Shown piece by piece: positions 51,550 through 60,330 of a DNA stretch of 64,000 bases. Origin of the DNA: Candidatus Schekmanbacteria bacterium (GTDB taxonomy: Bacteria > CSSED10-310 > JACPHN01). How positions within the stretch are numbered: position 1 is the stretch's first letter; each line of letters starts with the position of its first letter. The notes below the pieces were generated by a model that was given only the letters and a program-made list of their open reading frames with translations, ran no database searches and was not told the DNA's origin. Where the stretch lies: positions 3,735 to 67,734 of the forward strand of contig JACPHN010000192.1 of NCBI GenBank assembly GCA_016188575.1. The letters run 5' to 3'. The position numbers and the translations under genes were made by a program.

Positions 51550-53922
51550 ATGAGGGTCATCCCACCTCATCGCAGCCCCCGGTTCGCCGCCATGATGCCT
51601 CCGGACAACTCCGCCTCTCCTACCGCGCCCGACTCCCAGTCGGGGGAGTCACCATGGGATGCGACCGCCGCCCCCTCGCGCTCGATCCCCTGGAGTGGCG
51701 GAACGATCCTGGGCGCGGGCAACTTGCTGGGAAACCGCTATCGGCTAATCGAGCGGCTCGGCCAGGGGTCCCGGGGGGAAGTTTGGCGCGCCCGCGACCT
51801 CGAGCTCGAGATCGACATCGCCTTGAAGTCTGTGTCGCCGTGCTCCGGGCCGGCGGACGGTCACGACCGCCTGCGGCAGGAGGTCGCCGCCGCGCGCGCG
51901 GTGGCCTCGCCTCACGTTTGCCGTGTGCTTGATCTCGTCGAGGTCCAGGGCCGAGAGCTCATCGCCATGGAGCTGGTTGACGGACAGCCGCTGCCGGCTT
52001 ACCTGCGCGCCCGCGCGCCGCTCGCGCTTGCCGAGGCGAACGCCATTGCGCAGCAAATGCTCCAAGGGCTCGCCGCGATTCACCGCGCCGGCCTCGTGCA
52101 CCGCGACCTGCAGCCCTCGCAGATCATGGTCGCCGACGGGGGTCGCGTGGTAATCATGGACTTCGTCCTGGCCGCGGTGCTGGCGGGCCAATGCCCGAAC
52201 GGCGCTGCCGCCGGCGCGCGGCGTTACGTGAGCCCTGAGCAAGCGCGCGGTGAGCAGCTCGACGCCCGCAGCGACCTCTACGCGGCCGCGATGGTTTGTG
52301 ACGAGCTCCTGGCAGCAGGCCGCACCGATTTCACAAGCGCCGCCAGCGGCCCGCTCCAGGCATCACCCGCGGCGCCACATCTCCCAGAGAGCCCCTGGCG
52401 GCCGGCCCTATTGCGCGCCCTCGATCCGACCCCGAGCGCTCGCCCCCAATCCGCTCAGGCGCTCGCCTGCGACCTGCACGAGCTGACGGCGCGCGCGAGC
52501 TCCACCGCCGGTACTGCTCCCTTCCCCGGCATGCGGCCGTTCACCGCTGCGGAAGCCGACCGCTACTACGGCAGAGACGCCGAGATCGAGCGGATCTGGA
52601 AGCGTATTCCCTATCGGCAGCTCATCGCGCTCGTCGGTCCGTCCGGGGCCGGCAAGACCTCATTCGTGCACGCCGGAATCGCCGCCCATGCGCCGGAACG
52701 CTGGCGCGTGCTCGCGCTTGCGCCGCGTTCGGACCCCTTCGCGGCGCTCGGCGCTGCTGTCAGCTCGGCGGCACCTGCGCACGGCTCCGCCGCCGGACCG
52801 GAGTCATCAGGCCACCCCCTGGTTTGGGCGACACCAGCGGCCGCCCGCGCCAGCTTCGAGCGCTGGCGGCTCCTCCAAGATAGCGTGCTCCTCGTCCTCG
52901 ATCCCGGCGAAGAGCTCTTCAGCCAAACGCCGCGCGAGCTGCGAGCCGCGTTCATCGAGCTCCTTTCGTTTTCCCTTACGGAGCTCGGAGTGCACGTCAT
53001 CCTTTCCATTCGGGATGACTACTTCTTTCGCTGCCAGGAATACCCCGCCCTCGCTCCCGTGTTCGACAACTTGTTTCCACTCGCGCCACCTACCGCTGGT
53101 GCCTTGTTTCGCGCATTCAGCGAACCGGTCGAGAAGCTCGGATTTCGCTATGAAAGTCGGGATCTCGTCGCCGAGATGATCGCGGCCGGTACCGGGGAGG
53201 CCGCTGCGCTGCCCCTGCTGAGCTTCGCGGCAGCTCGGCTGTGGGAGGAACGAGAGCAGACCAGCCGCACGCTGACCATCGCGGCGTACCGTCGCATCGG
53301 TGGCGTAGCCGGCGCCCTTGCCCGGCACGCCGACGCGGTCGTTGCGTCCCTGGGGCCGGAACGTCTGGCGCTGGTCCGCGAGATTTTCCGCAACCTGATG
53401 ACGCTCGAGGGGAAGCCCATTTCTCGCCGTGTCCGCGAGCTCGCAGCGCTGAGCCCCGACGCCGGCGAGGTAGACGCCGTCCTCGCGACCCTCGCCGACG
53501 CTCGCTTGCTCACCAGGATCGACGACAACGCCGCCGTGGCGAGCGCTCCTCCCGCGTCGGGCCTTGCCGAGGAACCGGCGCCGGCCCGGAATCAGCGCGT
53601 CGAAGTCATCCACGAGTCGCTCCTGCAGGCGTGGCCGCGACTCGTACGGTGGCGGGCGCAGGACGTGGACTGCGCCGTATTCCGGGATGAGCTGCGCCAG
53701 GCGGCGGTGGCCTGGGAAGACAGCGGCCGGAAGGCGGATCGGCTCTGGACCGGCGAGGTGTACCGCGAGTACGAGCTGTGGCGCTCGCGCTACCCCGTCC
53801 AGCTTACGGAGATCGAGGCGGCGTTCGCCGACGCCATGGATCGCTGCGAACGGCGGCGCGCATTCCGCCGCCGGATCGGCCTGAGCGCGGTGATCGCCGG
53901 CTTGCTGCGTCCGTGGGGGTAG
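51550..53922 (+). CDS. Ser/Thr kinase-like protein fused to a STAND-like ATPase, probably inactive kinase and truncated
   Basis: A 790-residue protein. Residues about 60-320 have a Ser/Thr-kinase fold (YRLIERLGQGSRGEVW; IALKSV keeps the ATP-site Lys). The catalytic loop reads HRDLQPSQI instead of HRDLKPxN, and the DFG is DFV, so metal binding is probably lost. Residues about 340-700 are a STAND-like NTPase (PFPGMRPFTAAEADRYYGRD; Walker A VGPSGAGKTSFV; LLVLDPGEELF as Walker B). The chain stops after AFRRRIGLSAVIAGLL, where relatives have a membrane helix and WD40 or TPR repeats, and another frame continues with hydrophobic residues. The start ATG at 51550 is preferred over 51592. Confidence 0.78.
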   Translation: MRVIPPHRSPRFAAMMPPDNSASPTAPDSQSGESPWDATAAPSRSIPWSGGTILGAGNLLGNRYRLIERLGQGSRGEVWRARDLELEIDIALKSVSPCSGPADGHDRLRQEVAAARAVASPHVCRVLDLVEVQGRELIAMELVDGQPLPAYLRARAPLALAEANAIAQQMLQGLAAIHRAGLVHRDLQPSQIMVADGGRVVIMDFVLAAVLAGQCPNGAAAGARRYVSPEQARGEQLDARSDLYAAAMVCDELLAAGRTDFTSAASGPLQASPAAPHLPESPWRPALLRALDPTPSARPQSAQALACDLHELTARASSTAGTAPFPGMRPFTAAEADRYYGRDAEIERIWKRIPYRQLIALVGPSGAGKTSFVHAGIAAHAPERWRVLALAPRSDPFAALGAAVSSAAPAHGSAAGPESSGHPLVWATPAAARASFERWRLLQDSVLLVLDPGEELFSQTPRELRAAFIELLSFSLTELGVHVILSIRDDYFFRCQEYPALAPVFDNLFPLAPPTAGALFRAFSEPVEKLGFRYESRDLVAEMIAAGTGEAAALPLLSFAAARLWEEREQTSRTLTIAAYRRIGGVAGALARHADAVVASLGPERLALVREIFRNLMTLEGKPISRRVRELAALSPDAGEVDAVLATLADARLLTRIDDNAAVASAPPASGLAEEPAPARNQRVEVIHESLLQAWPRLVRWRAQDVDCAVFRDELRQAAVAWEDSGRKADRLWTGEVYREYELWRSRYPVQLTEIEAAFADAMDRCERRRAFRRRIGLSAVIAGLLRPWG

Positions 53923-53927
53923 TGGCC

Positions 53928-53960
53928 GCGCGCGGTCGGCGCGCGGTCGGCGCGCGGCCT
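53928..53960. repeat. 11-bp tandem repeat, three units
   Basis: GCGCGCGGTCG occurs twice in full, and a third time ending GGCC. It begins 6 nt after the stop of the kinase-like gene, where a frame change could have truncated it; slippage in such a tract is plausible. Confidence 0.6.
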
Positions 53961-54039
53961 TCTGTCTGCACGCCGTGGTTCCCGCCGCCTGTTTGGCGGG
54001 TAGCGACGACCAGGGTCTGCCGCGCGGGTCGCGCGGCGG

Positions 54040-56610
54040 TCAGCGCGCCGCGGCCAGCAGCTCGCGCAGCGCCGCCCGCTCGGCGGGTAGCGGAACGAGG
54101 GACAGCGACTCGTCCAGCGGCACCAGGCCCGCCTCGCGCAGTGCCTCCTCGGAACATTCGCGGAACGGCAGAAAGGCCGTGAACGGCACGCCTTCCGGTC
54201 TTGCGGCGCGCACTTTGGCGAGCTCCGCGGCGAGCTCCGCGGCCCTGCGCGCCACGATCCAGTGTTGAAAACAGGGCTCTCCCACCTTCTCGAGCAGACG
54301 TTCCACGGAAGGATACCGTTCCACGGTCAGGCCAGCTCCCGTAATCAGTAGAACCGTTCCCTCGACGGCGTCGCCGCCAAGATCGACCAGGCGGACCGGC
54401 GGCGCCGATCGCGCAGCCGGTCGCTCGAACCGCGCCTGCGCGCCAAGAAACGAAGCCAGGTCCGTCATCTCGTCGGCAAGCAGCCCGAGCGTCGCGTCCC
54501 CGAGGTGGGACCCAATACGTTCCATGCCCTCAGCTACCTCGGGCAGTGCGAGCGCGATCATGTGCTCACCGGTGTCACCCATCCCGTAAAGTTGCACGGC
54601 CCAGCGCGCGACCCGCACCACCGACGCGCTTCGCCGCACCGTTTCATCCGGGAACGAGCTGATTTTTGCCGGAGAATTGAAGATGCGCACCACGTCCACC
54701 AGAAACTTCGGAAATCGCCATTGCTCGAGCACGTAGCTGCCGACAAAGGTGTGGTCTACCCCGAAAACCTGCTGCAGGGCGGTCGCGAGCGGTATGCCGC
54801 GCGCGGTCGCCAGGCTCAGCGACCGCGCAAACAGGTCGCGGAAGTTCTGCTCGAGGATGACCTTGCCAAAGTCGGCGAGCAGGCCGGCGATGAAGCACTC
54901 GTCCGGACCGGGTAGACCCACCTTCCGAGCGAGAATCTTCGCCAGTACCGCACTGGCCAACGACGCTTTCCAGAACGCCAGGGGGTCGAAGCCCGCCACG
55001 GTTTCCTGGGTTTCGAAGTGCTTGATCACGGACAGGCCGAGCACCAGAGACCGCACTTCGTTGAAGCCGACGCGAATGATCGCCTGACCGGGGCTCGAGA
55101 TCTTGCGGACCGACGCGAAAATCGGGCTGTTCGCCCTTCTGAGCACGACCGCGGTGGTCTCGGAGTCGGCGAGAATGGCCTTTTCGAGATCTCGTGATCC
55201 ACTTCCTTCGTCGGAGGTGATGGCCAGCACGCGGGACACGATCATCGGCGCGGCCTGAATCGACTCGAGGCGACGGAGCCGCGCCAGCATGCCATTCACG
55301 GACTCGAGCGCTTCCTCGCCTGTGGTCTCGCCCGCGGCCGCTGCGTCGGCGCCGCCATTCCCGCTTAACGCGCCGGCGACGGCGACAAGCTCCCGCGCCA
55401 GCTCCGCCACCGCGATGGGCTTTCGCAAAATCTTGCTCACGCGGTGACCGACGGCGATGCGCGCCCACTCTCCGGTCGGGTTTTCCGCCAGCCACACCAC
55501 CACCGGAACCTTGCCTTTCCGCGCCGCGAGCCCCGCCGCGAGGAACAGATATTCGTCGGCGCTCTCCGGCGCATCGATCAGGACCACGTCGGGCGAGAGC
55601 GAGGCGACATAGGCAGTCACCTCGTCCGGCCTCTCCATGGCGACGACCGTAGACTTCGGCAGGCGGCCCCGCAGGAGCCGGGCCAGGTGCTGCGCCGGGC
55701 CGACGTAGCAGACGTGCACGGTGCTCGTGATCCAGGCCGCGTCGGCAATCCTGGCCGCGCTGGCGCCGAGAAAGACATTCTTGATCGCGGTCGCGAGCTC
55801 GGCGATCTCGGCTGATTTGGAAAAACATGCCGCCGCTCCGGCGACGAGAAAACGGCTCTGCCGGCTATCGGCGATCGAGGAGCCGAACACGAGCACTGGT
55901 CCATGAGCTGGAAATCGCTCCATCGCCTTCAGGGCGACCTCGGCGTCGCTCGGCGGCAGCTCCATGTCGACGAAAAGGCCGTCCGGTGCCAGCTCGCCAT
56001 AGCGCTCCGCGACTTCTGTGGCCGTGCCGGCCTGGCCAACGACGCGGCAGCCCGAGGCTGCGGCGATGCGCTGCAGGAGCTGTCGCACCACGGACGACCC
56101 GGCGGCTACCAGAATTTTCGTCTGCTTTTCGTCCGCCGCGCCGGCTTCACTTCCAGTCTCCGCCTCTTGCCCCGCCTCCCGGAGCGCCGCCTCGCCTCCC
56201 CCCGCCGCTCCGCCGCCGCTGTGCGGTGCCTGCGCGCTCGCGCTCAGCAGCGCCAACATGCGCTTGGCCAGTGCTTCGGGCGCCGTTACCACCAGATAGC
56301 CCGTCGCTCCTCGCGCGAGCACCTCCTCACGCTCGCCGGCGGAGCCCCCGGTGGACAACGCCACCAAGGGGACGTTTGGGAAGCGCTGTCGCAGCATGGT
56401 GAGCGCATCGGCAGCCGTAACGCGGCCCGCCGCGACGTCCAACACGATGCCCACGCCGCCGCCGCCCTCGGCCGACCGCGTCACCGCCTGTCGGCCCTCA
56501 CGGATGCCTGCACCTACAGTTTCCGCAATCTTGATCGTATGGCCCGCACGCTCCAGCGGCTCGTGCCACGCGCCCTGCGCCGCTTCCGGGCCAATGTGTA
56601 TGATGAGCAC
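54040..56610 (-). CDS. HDOD-domain protein with three receiver-like domains
   Basis: An 856-residue signalling protein. Three receiver-like units are seen at about residues 5-120 (IVLDVAAGRV), 165-280 (GLFVDMELPPSD) and 305-420 (VVLIDAPESADEYLF). An HDOD domain follows at about 455-650: ESIQAAPMIVSRVLAITSD, VLRRANSPIF, SPGQAIIRVGFNEVRSLVLG, CFIAGLLADFGKVIL. HDOD domains are catalytically dead relatives of HD hydrolases that relay signals. The C-terminal ~200 residues include another possible alpha/beta unit. It converges on the kinase-like gene and stands alone. Confidence 0.82.
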   Translation of the reverse strand: MLIIHIGPEAAQGAWHEPLERAGHTIKIAETVGAGIREGRQAVTRSAEGGGGVGIVLDVAAGRVTAADALTMLRQRFPNVPLVALSTGGSAGEREEVLARGATGYLVVTAPEALAKRMLALLSASAQAPHSGGGAAGGGEAALREAGQEAETGSEAGAADEKQTKILVAAGSSVVRQLLQRIAAASGCRVVGQAGTATEVAERYGELAPDGLFVDMELPPSDAEVALKAMERFPAHGPVLVFGSSIADSRQSRFLVAGAAACFSKSAEIAELATAIKNVFLGASAARIADAAWITSTVHVCYVGPAQHLARLLRGRLPKSTVVAMERPDEVTAYVASLSPDVVLIDAPESADEYLFLAAGLAARKGKVPVVVWLAENPTGEWARIAVGHRVSKILRKPIAVAELARELVAVAGALSGNGGADAAAAGETTGEEALESVNGMLARLRRLESIQAAPMIVSRVLAITSDEGSGSRDLEKAILADSETTAVVLRRANSPIFASVRKISSPGQAIIRVGFNEVRSLVLGLSVIKHFETQETVAGFDPLAFWKASLASAVLAKILARKVGLPGPDECFIAGLLADFGKVILEQNFRDLFARSLSLATARGIPLATALQQVFGVDHTFVGSYVLEQWRFPKFLVDVVRIFNSPAKISSFPDETVRRSASVVRVARWAVQLYGMGDTGEHMIALALPEVAEGMERIGSHLGDATLGLLADEMTDLASFLGAQARFERPAARSAPPVRLVDLGGDAVEGTVLLITGAGLTVERYPSVERLLEKVGEPCFQHWIVARRAAELAAELAKVRAARPEGVPFTAFLPFRECSEEALREAGLVPLDESLSLVPLPAERAALRELLAAAR

Positions 56611-56918
56611 CTCGCCCCTCGCTCGGTTCCGACTACCGCACCACCGCGGGCTGCACCGGGAGCAAGCCCCGAGCCTCGATGACGCGGCACGTCAATCTTC
56701 GCTAGAGTACGATGACGCGCCGCACGCGCTGATCGTAGACCCGTTCGGGCGCTCACGCCAGGGGCACAGATCGCCTGAATCCACCTCCTGTTCGACGTCG
56801 ACGCGACAGCGCCCCTGCCGTCCTTCCCCCGCTGGCCTGGGGAAGGGGTGAACAGTTGCGCTTGCAGCCGAACAGGCAGTGGATCCGGGAACCGCCCGGG
56901 AAAAGAGGCGCAGCCGGT
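56611..56918. other. No gene seen
   Basis: About 310 nt between the HDOD gene's start and the protease gene's stop, both on the minus strand. It must hold the HDOD promoter. An imperfect inverted repeat near 56821-56848 (CCTTCCCC/GGGGAAGG) could be a terminator for neither gene in particular. Confidence 0.4.
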
Positions 56919-58373
56919 CTACAGCAATGCCCGCCCGCGGCGGACGCGCCACACCGACAGGAGCATTACCGCGCTCAGCAGTCCTACCAACAGGACGTTC
57001 CACTGGCGGTGCATGAGCGGCACGTCGGAGCCGGCGCAGCCACGGCTGTCGGTGTAGGCGCCTGGCTCCGTCTCCAGGCAGTCATCCCAACAGTTCGGAA
57101 CCCCGTCCCCGTCGTCATCGGGAATCGCCACGCCCATGCACATCTGCGGGGTCGCGGTGGGGGTCGCCGTCGGCGTCCGTGTCGGCGTCGGCGTGCGCGT
57201 CGCCGTGGCCGCGGGCCCGGTTGGCGTCGCCGTGGCGGTCTTCGTGGCGGTCGCCGTCGCCGTGCCCGTCGGCGTCGGAGAGCCCACCTGCGGCGTCGCC
57301 GTTGCCGTCGCTGTCGGGTTGCTCCCGCCCGCCGAGTACAGGTTGGGGCGATAGTTGACCAGCGAGCAGCGCATGCGCCGCGATTGCTCCAGCGTGAACT
57401 TGTTCATGCAACTGTCGTCGCTGTAGTCCATGTAGTTGTCGATTGGGTCCGGGGTCCCGCAGCTCTGTTTCCCCGTCGGACAGCCGGATGTCGCTTCCTG
57501 CTCAGATGCCGTATCGCAGATGAGATCACCGCTCGAGTAGCACGCCGGCGCAGTCCCCGACGCGCAGGCACCGGTAAACGTATGCTCCAGACCGAGGTAG
57601 TGACCCACTTCGTGAGTCGCCGTCCGCCCCAGGCCAAATGGGTCATAGGCCGGGTTGACGCCGAACGCTTCGGACAGAATCACCACGCGATCTTGCTTGT
57701 CTCCAGCGATTCCGCCCTGGGGCAGGTCGGGGACATATCCCAGATTGCCACCTGCGGTGTTGGTATAAATGTTCATGTATTTGTTCGTGTCCCAGGCGAG
57801 CGTATTCCAATAGTCGCCGCCGTCGTTGTACCAGGTGTCGTTGGTCGAGCGCGTGATCCCGGTCGTCGGCTGCCCATCTGGGTCCGTCGTCGCCAGCTTG
57901 AAGCGGATGCCGATGTCGTATCCGGGCGCGCCGTTGGTACCGGGAACCGCCTGGTAGTCTTCGTTGAGTACCTGGATCTGGCTGAATACGCGGTCGTCCG
58001 TCAGCGCTCCCTGACCGCCCGAGGTCTGGATGATGTGGACGACGACGGGAATTTCATATAGGGAGCTGGTCGCATACTCATCCGTGGGATTGGTGACGCT
58101 ATAGGTGCAGTCGCCCGGAACCCGGCCAATCGGCAGGCGCAGCGACCGCGACGGCAGACCGCAGATGCGCCCTGCTTTCACCTTTTCCAGGAATCGATCC
58201 GACGCCACGTACTCGGCGTAGTCCCGGTAGCGCACACCATCCACCACTACGGATTGACTGGCGGCGCGCGCCGGCGCCGCTGCCGCGGCCAGCGCAATGA
58301 CGGTGATGGTAATCGTGGCCGCCATGGCGGCGCTTTCCTGCATGACACCCCGCAGCGTTTCTTTTCGCGGCAT
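56919..58373 (-). CDS. M43-family (pappalysin-like) exported zinc protease
   Basis: A 484-residue exported protease. The signal peptide follows MPRKETLRGVM; GGAGGAGG 6 nt upstream fixes the ATG at 58373. The catalytic domain (about 85-375) has the zinc site TATHEVGHYLGLEHTF and the Met-turn region IDNYMDYSDDSCMNKFT, plus several paired cysteines. A Thr/Pro/Ala linker (about 385-430, units like TPTPTRTPTATPTATP) leads to a Cys-containing calcium-type turn (DDDGDGVPNCWDDC). The end is a C-terminal membrane helix with basic tail (NVLLVGLLSAVMLLSVW, RVRRGR), so it is likely surface-anchored or sorted. Confidence 0.85.
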   Translation of the reverse strand: MPRKETLRGVMQESAAMAATITITVIALAAAAAPARAASQSVVVDGVRYRDYAEYVASDRFLEKVKAGRICGLPSRSLRLPIGRVPGDCTYSVTNPTDEYATSSLYEIPVVVHIIQTSGGQGALTDDRVFSQIQVLNEDYQAVPGTNGAPGYDIGIRFKLATTDPDGQPTTGITRSTNDTWYNDGGDYWNTLAWDTNKYMNIYTNTAGGNLGYVPDLPQGGIAGDKQDRVVILSEAFGVNPAYDPFGLGRTATHEVGHYLGLEHTFTGACASGTAPACYSSGDLICDTASEQEATSGCPTGKQSCGTPDPIDNYMDYSDDSCMNKFTLEQSRRMRCSLVNYRPNLYSAGGSNPTATATATPQVGSPTPTGTATATATKTATATPTGPAATATRTPTPTRTPTATPTATPQMCMGVAIPDDDGDGVPNCWDDCLETEPGAYTDSRGCAGSDVPLMHRQWNVLLVGLLSAVMLLSVWRVRRGRALL

Positions 58374-58499
58374 GGAATCCTCCTCCTGATTGCTTGCTCT
58401 CGCCCTGAATAGCGCACGAAGCGGCCCCGACCCAAACGTCGCGATCGACCGCCCTGCCGTGTGCACAATTAGACCCGCTGGCCGGTCGCGCGGGCAAGT

Positions 58500-58528
58500 T
58501 TGCGCGCGGGCTTCCGGAAAACTATACT
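58500..58528 (+). promoter_or_regulatory. Sigma70-like promoter of the phnDCE genes
   Basis: TTGCGC (58500-58505) and TATACT (58523-58528) are exactly 17 nt apart. RNA would start near 58535, leaving a 77-nt leader before phnD. It is the only strong match in the divergent gap with the protease gene. Confidence 0.6.
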
Positions 58529-58611
58529 GCGATCGCACCGGCTGTCGTCACAGCACCAGCGCTTCGCCACGGATACTTGCGGCTCGAGCGGGCCGCTCGG
58601 AGATCAGCATC

Positions 58612-59538
58612 ATGAGACGAACGGTAGCCAAGCGGTTTGTGGGAATCGGCCTTCTCGGCGCCTTGCTCTGGCTCGGAGCCACCGGCTGCCGGCGTGAGCG
58701 CGCCCCGCTCGGCTCGGCCGAAAACCCGATCAAGATGTTCTTCGTCCCTTCCGTCGACGCCAAGGTCCTCGAGGACACCTCGGCCAGGCTCAAGGTCTAC
58801 GTCGAGAAGGCGACCGGACTGAGCATCAAGGTCGGCATTCCCTCGAGCTATATCGCTGTCGTCGAAGCCTTTGGCACCGACCGCGCCGACGTTTCAATTC
58901 TCAACACCTTCGGCTACATTCTGGCGCATGACAAGTACGGCGTCGAGGCGCGGCTCACCGTGCTGCGCTTCGGGAAACCCACTTACAGCGGTCAGATCAT
59001 CGCACGAGCCGACGGTCCCATTCAGACCGTGGCCGACATCGCGGGCAAAAAGTTCGCCTTTGTCGATCCTGCCTCGACTTCGGGCTACCTGCTCCCCATG
59101 GATCTCTTCAAGAAGCGCGGTATTCACCCTGCCGAGACCGTGTTCGCCAACAAACACGACAATGTGGTGTCCATGATCTATCAGCGGCAGGTTGACGCCG
59201 GCGCCACTTTTTATTCGCCGCCCGAGGAAGGCGTGCTGCAGGATGCGCGCCGACTCGTCCTCACGCAGTATCCGGACGTCGCGGACGTAATCAAGATCGT
59301 GGAGCTCACCGAGTCGATTCCAAACGATCCGGTTTCATTCCGCAAGAACATGCCCGAGGAAATCAAGACCAAGATCGTCGAGGCGTTTCTCGACTACATT
59401 CAGACGGACGAGGGAAAGGACACATTCAACAGGCTTTACCTGGTAACTGGATTGACGAAAGCGACGGACGCGGACTACGATGGCGTGCGGGAGCTCTTGC
59501 GGTCACTGGGAAAATCCGCCGCCGACCTCATGCAGTAA
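58612..59538 (+). CDS. phnD: PhnD-type phosphonate/phosphate-ester binding lipoprotein
   Basis: A 308-residue receptor with lipobox LGATGC near residue 24. The PhnD fold shows in PIKMFFVPSVDAKVLEDTSA, YVEKATGLSIKVGIPSSYIA, VSILNTFGYILAHDKYGVEA, KKFAFVDPASTSGYLLPMDL and NPVSF-like PNDPVSFRKNMPEEIK. GGAG 9 nt before the ATG supports the start. It delivers ligand to PhnE/PhnC. The ligand may be phosphonate, phosphite or another small oxyanion; no catabolic genes are adjacent to decide. Confidence 0.9.
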   Translation: MRRTVAKRFVGIGLLGALLWLGATGCRRERAPLGSAENPIKMFFVPSVDAKVLEDTSARLKVYVEKATGLSIKVGIPSSYIAVVEAFGTDRADVSILNTFGYILAHDKYGVEARLTVLRFGKPTYSGQIIARADGPIQTVADIAGKKFAFVDPASTSGYLLPMDLFKKRGIHPAETVFANKHDNVVSMIYQRQVDAGATFYSPPEEGVLQDARRLVLTQYPDVADVIKIVELTESIPNDPVSFRKNMPEEIKTKIVEAFLDYIQTDEGKDTFNRLYLVTGLTKATDADYDGVRELLRSLGKSAADLMQ

Positions 59539-59556
59539 GGGTGTCACCGAGCAATC

Positions 59557-60330
59557 ATGACGTCTGAAACTCTCTTCTCGCTCCGCGCCGTGAACAAGGT
59601 CTACGATGGCGGCGTGCACGCGCTCAAGGACATCTCCTTCGAGGTCCACAAGGGCGAGTTCCTGGTGGTCATCGGCCTGAGCGGCTCGGGCAAATCGACG
59701 CTGTTACGGTGTATGAACGCGCTGCATCGCCCGACGTCCGGGGAAATCTGCTACCGCGGGCGAGACATCGCCGCGGCCACATCTCGGGAGGCGCGCGAGA
59801 TCCGCCAGCGGGTCGCCATGATCTTTCAGCACTTCAACCTGGTTCCGCGGACGACGGTGCTGAAGAATGTGCTGACGGGGGCATTGGGAAGAACGGGAAC
59901 GGCGCGCAGTCTGGTGGGGATGTTCGCGGACGAAGAGCGCAAGCGGGCGATGCGATTTCTCGACCTCCTGGGCATTGCTGACAAGGCGCGTCATCGCGCC
60001 GATCAGCTTTCCGGCGGCCAGCAGCAGCGCGTGGCGATCGCCCGGGCGCTGACTCAGGAGCCTGAGGTCTTGCTGGCCGATGAGCCGGTCGCGAGCCTCG
60101 ATCCGGCGACGTGCCACACCATCATGGACTACCTTCAGAAGGTCAATCGAGAGCTCGGCATCACCATCGTGTGCAACCTTCACTTTCTCAGCCTGGTGCG
60201 GCAGTACGCCAGCCGCGTCGTGGCCCTGCGCGCCGGAGAGCTCGTGTTCGACGGGCAACCGGCCGACATCGACGAGGCCTGGTTCCGCCGGATCTACGGC
60301 GAGGAGGCAAAGGAAGTTCATGTCAACTGA
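59557..60330 (+). CDS. phnC: PhnC-type ABC transporter ATPase
   Basis: A 257-residue ABC ATPase: Walker A (IGLSGSGKSTLLRCMNAL), Q-loop (IFQHFNLVPRTTVLKNVLTG), signature (QLSGGQQQRVAIARALTQ), Walker B (VLLADEPVASLDPATCHTIM) and the switch His region (GITIVCNLHFLSLVRQYASR). The pattern RxTVLxNVLTGAL is typical of PhnC. It follows phnD by 18 nt and overlaps phnE by 11 nt. Confidence 0.93.
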   Translation: MTSETLFSLRAVNKVYDGGVHALKDISFEVHKGEFLVVIGLSGSGKSTLLRCMNALHRPTSGEICYRGRDIAAATSREAREIRQRVAMIFQHFNLVPRTTVLKNVLTGALGRTGTARSLVGMFADEERKRAMRFLDLLGIADKARHRADQLSGGQQQRVAIARALTQEPEVLLADEPVASLDPATCHTIMDYLQKVNRELGITIVCNLHFLSLVRQYASRVVALRAGELVFDGQPADIDEAWFRRIYGEEAKEVHVN

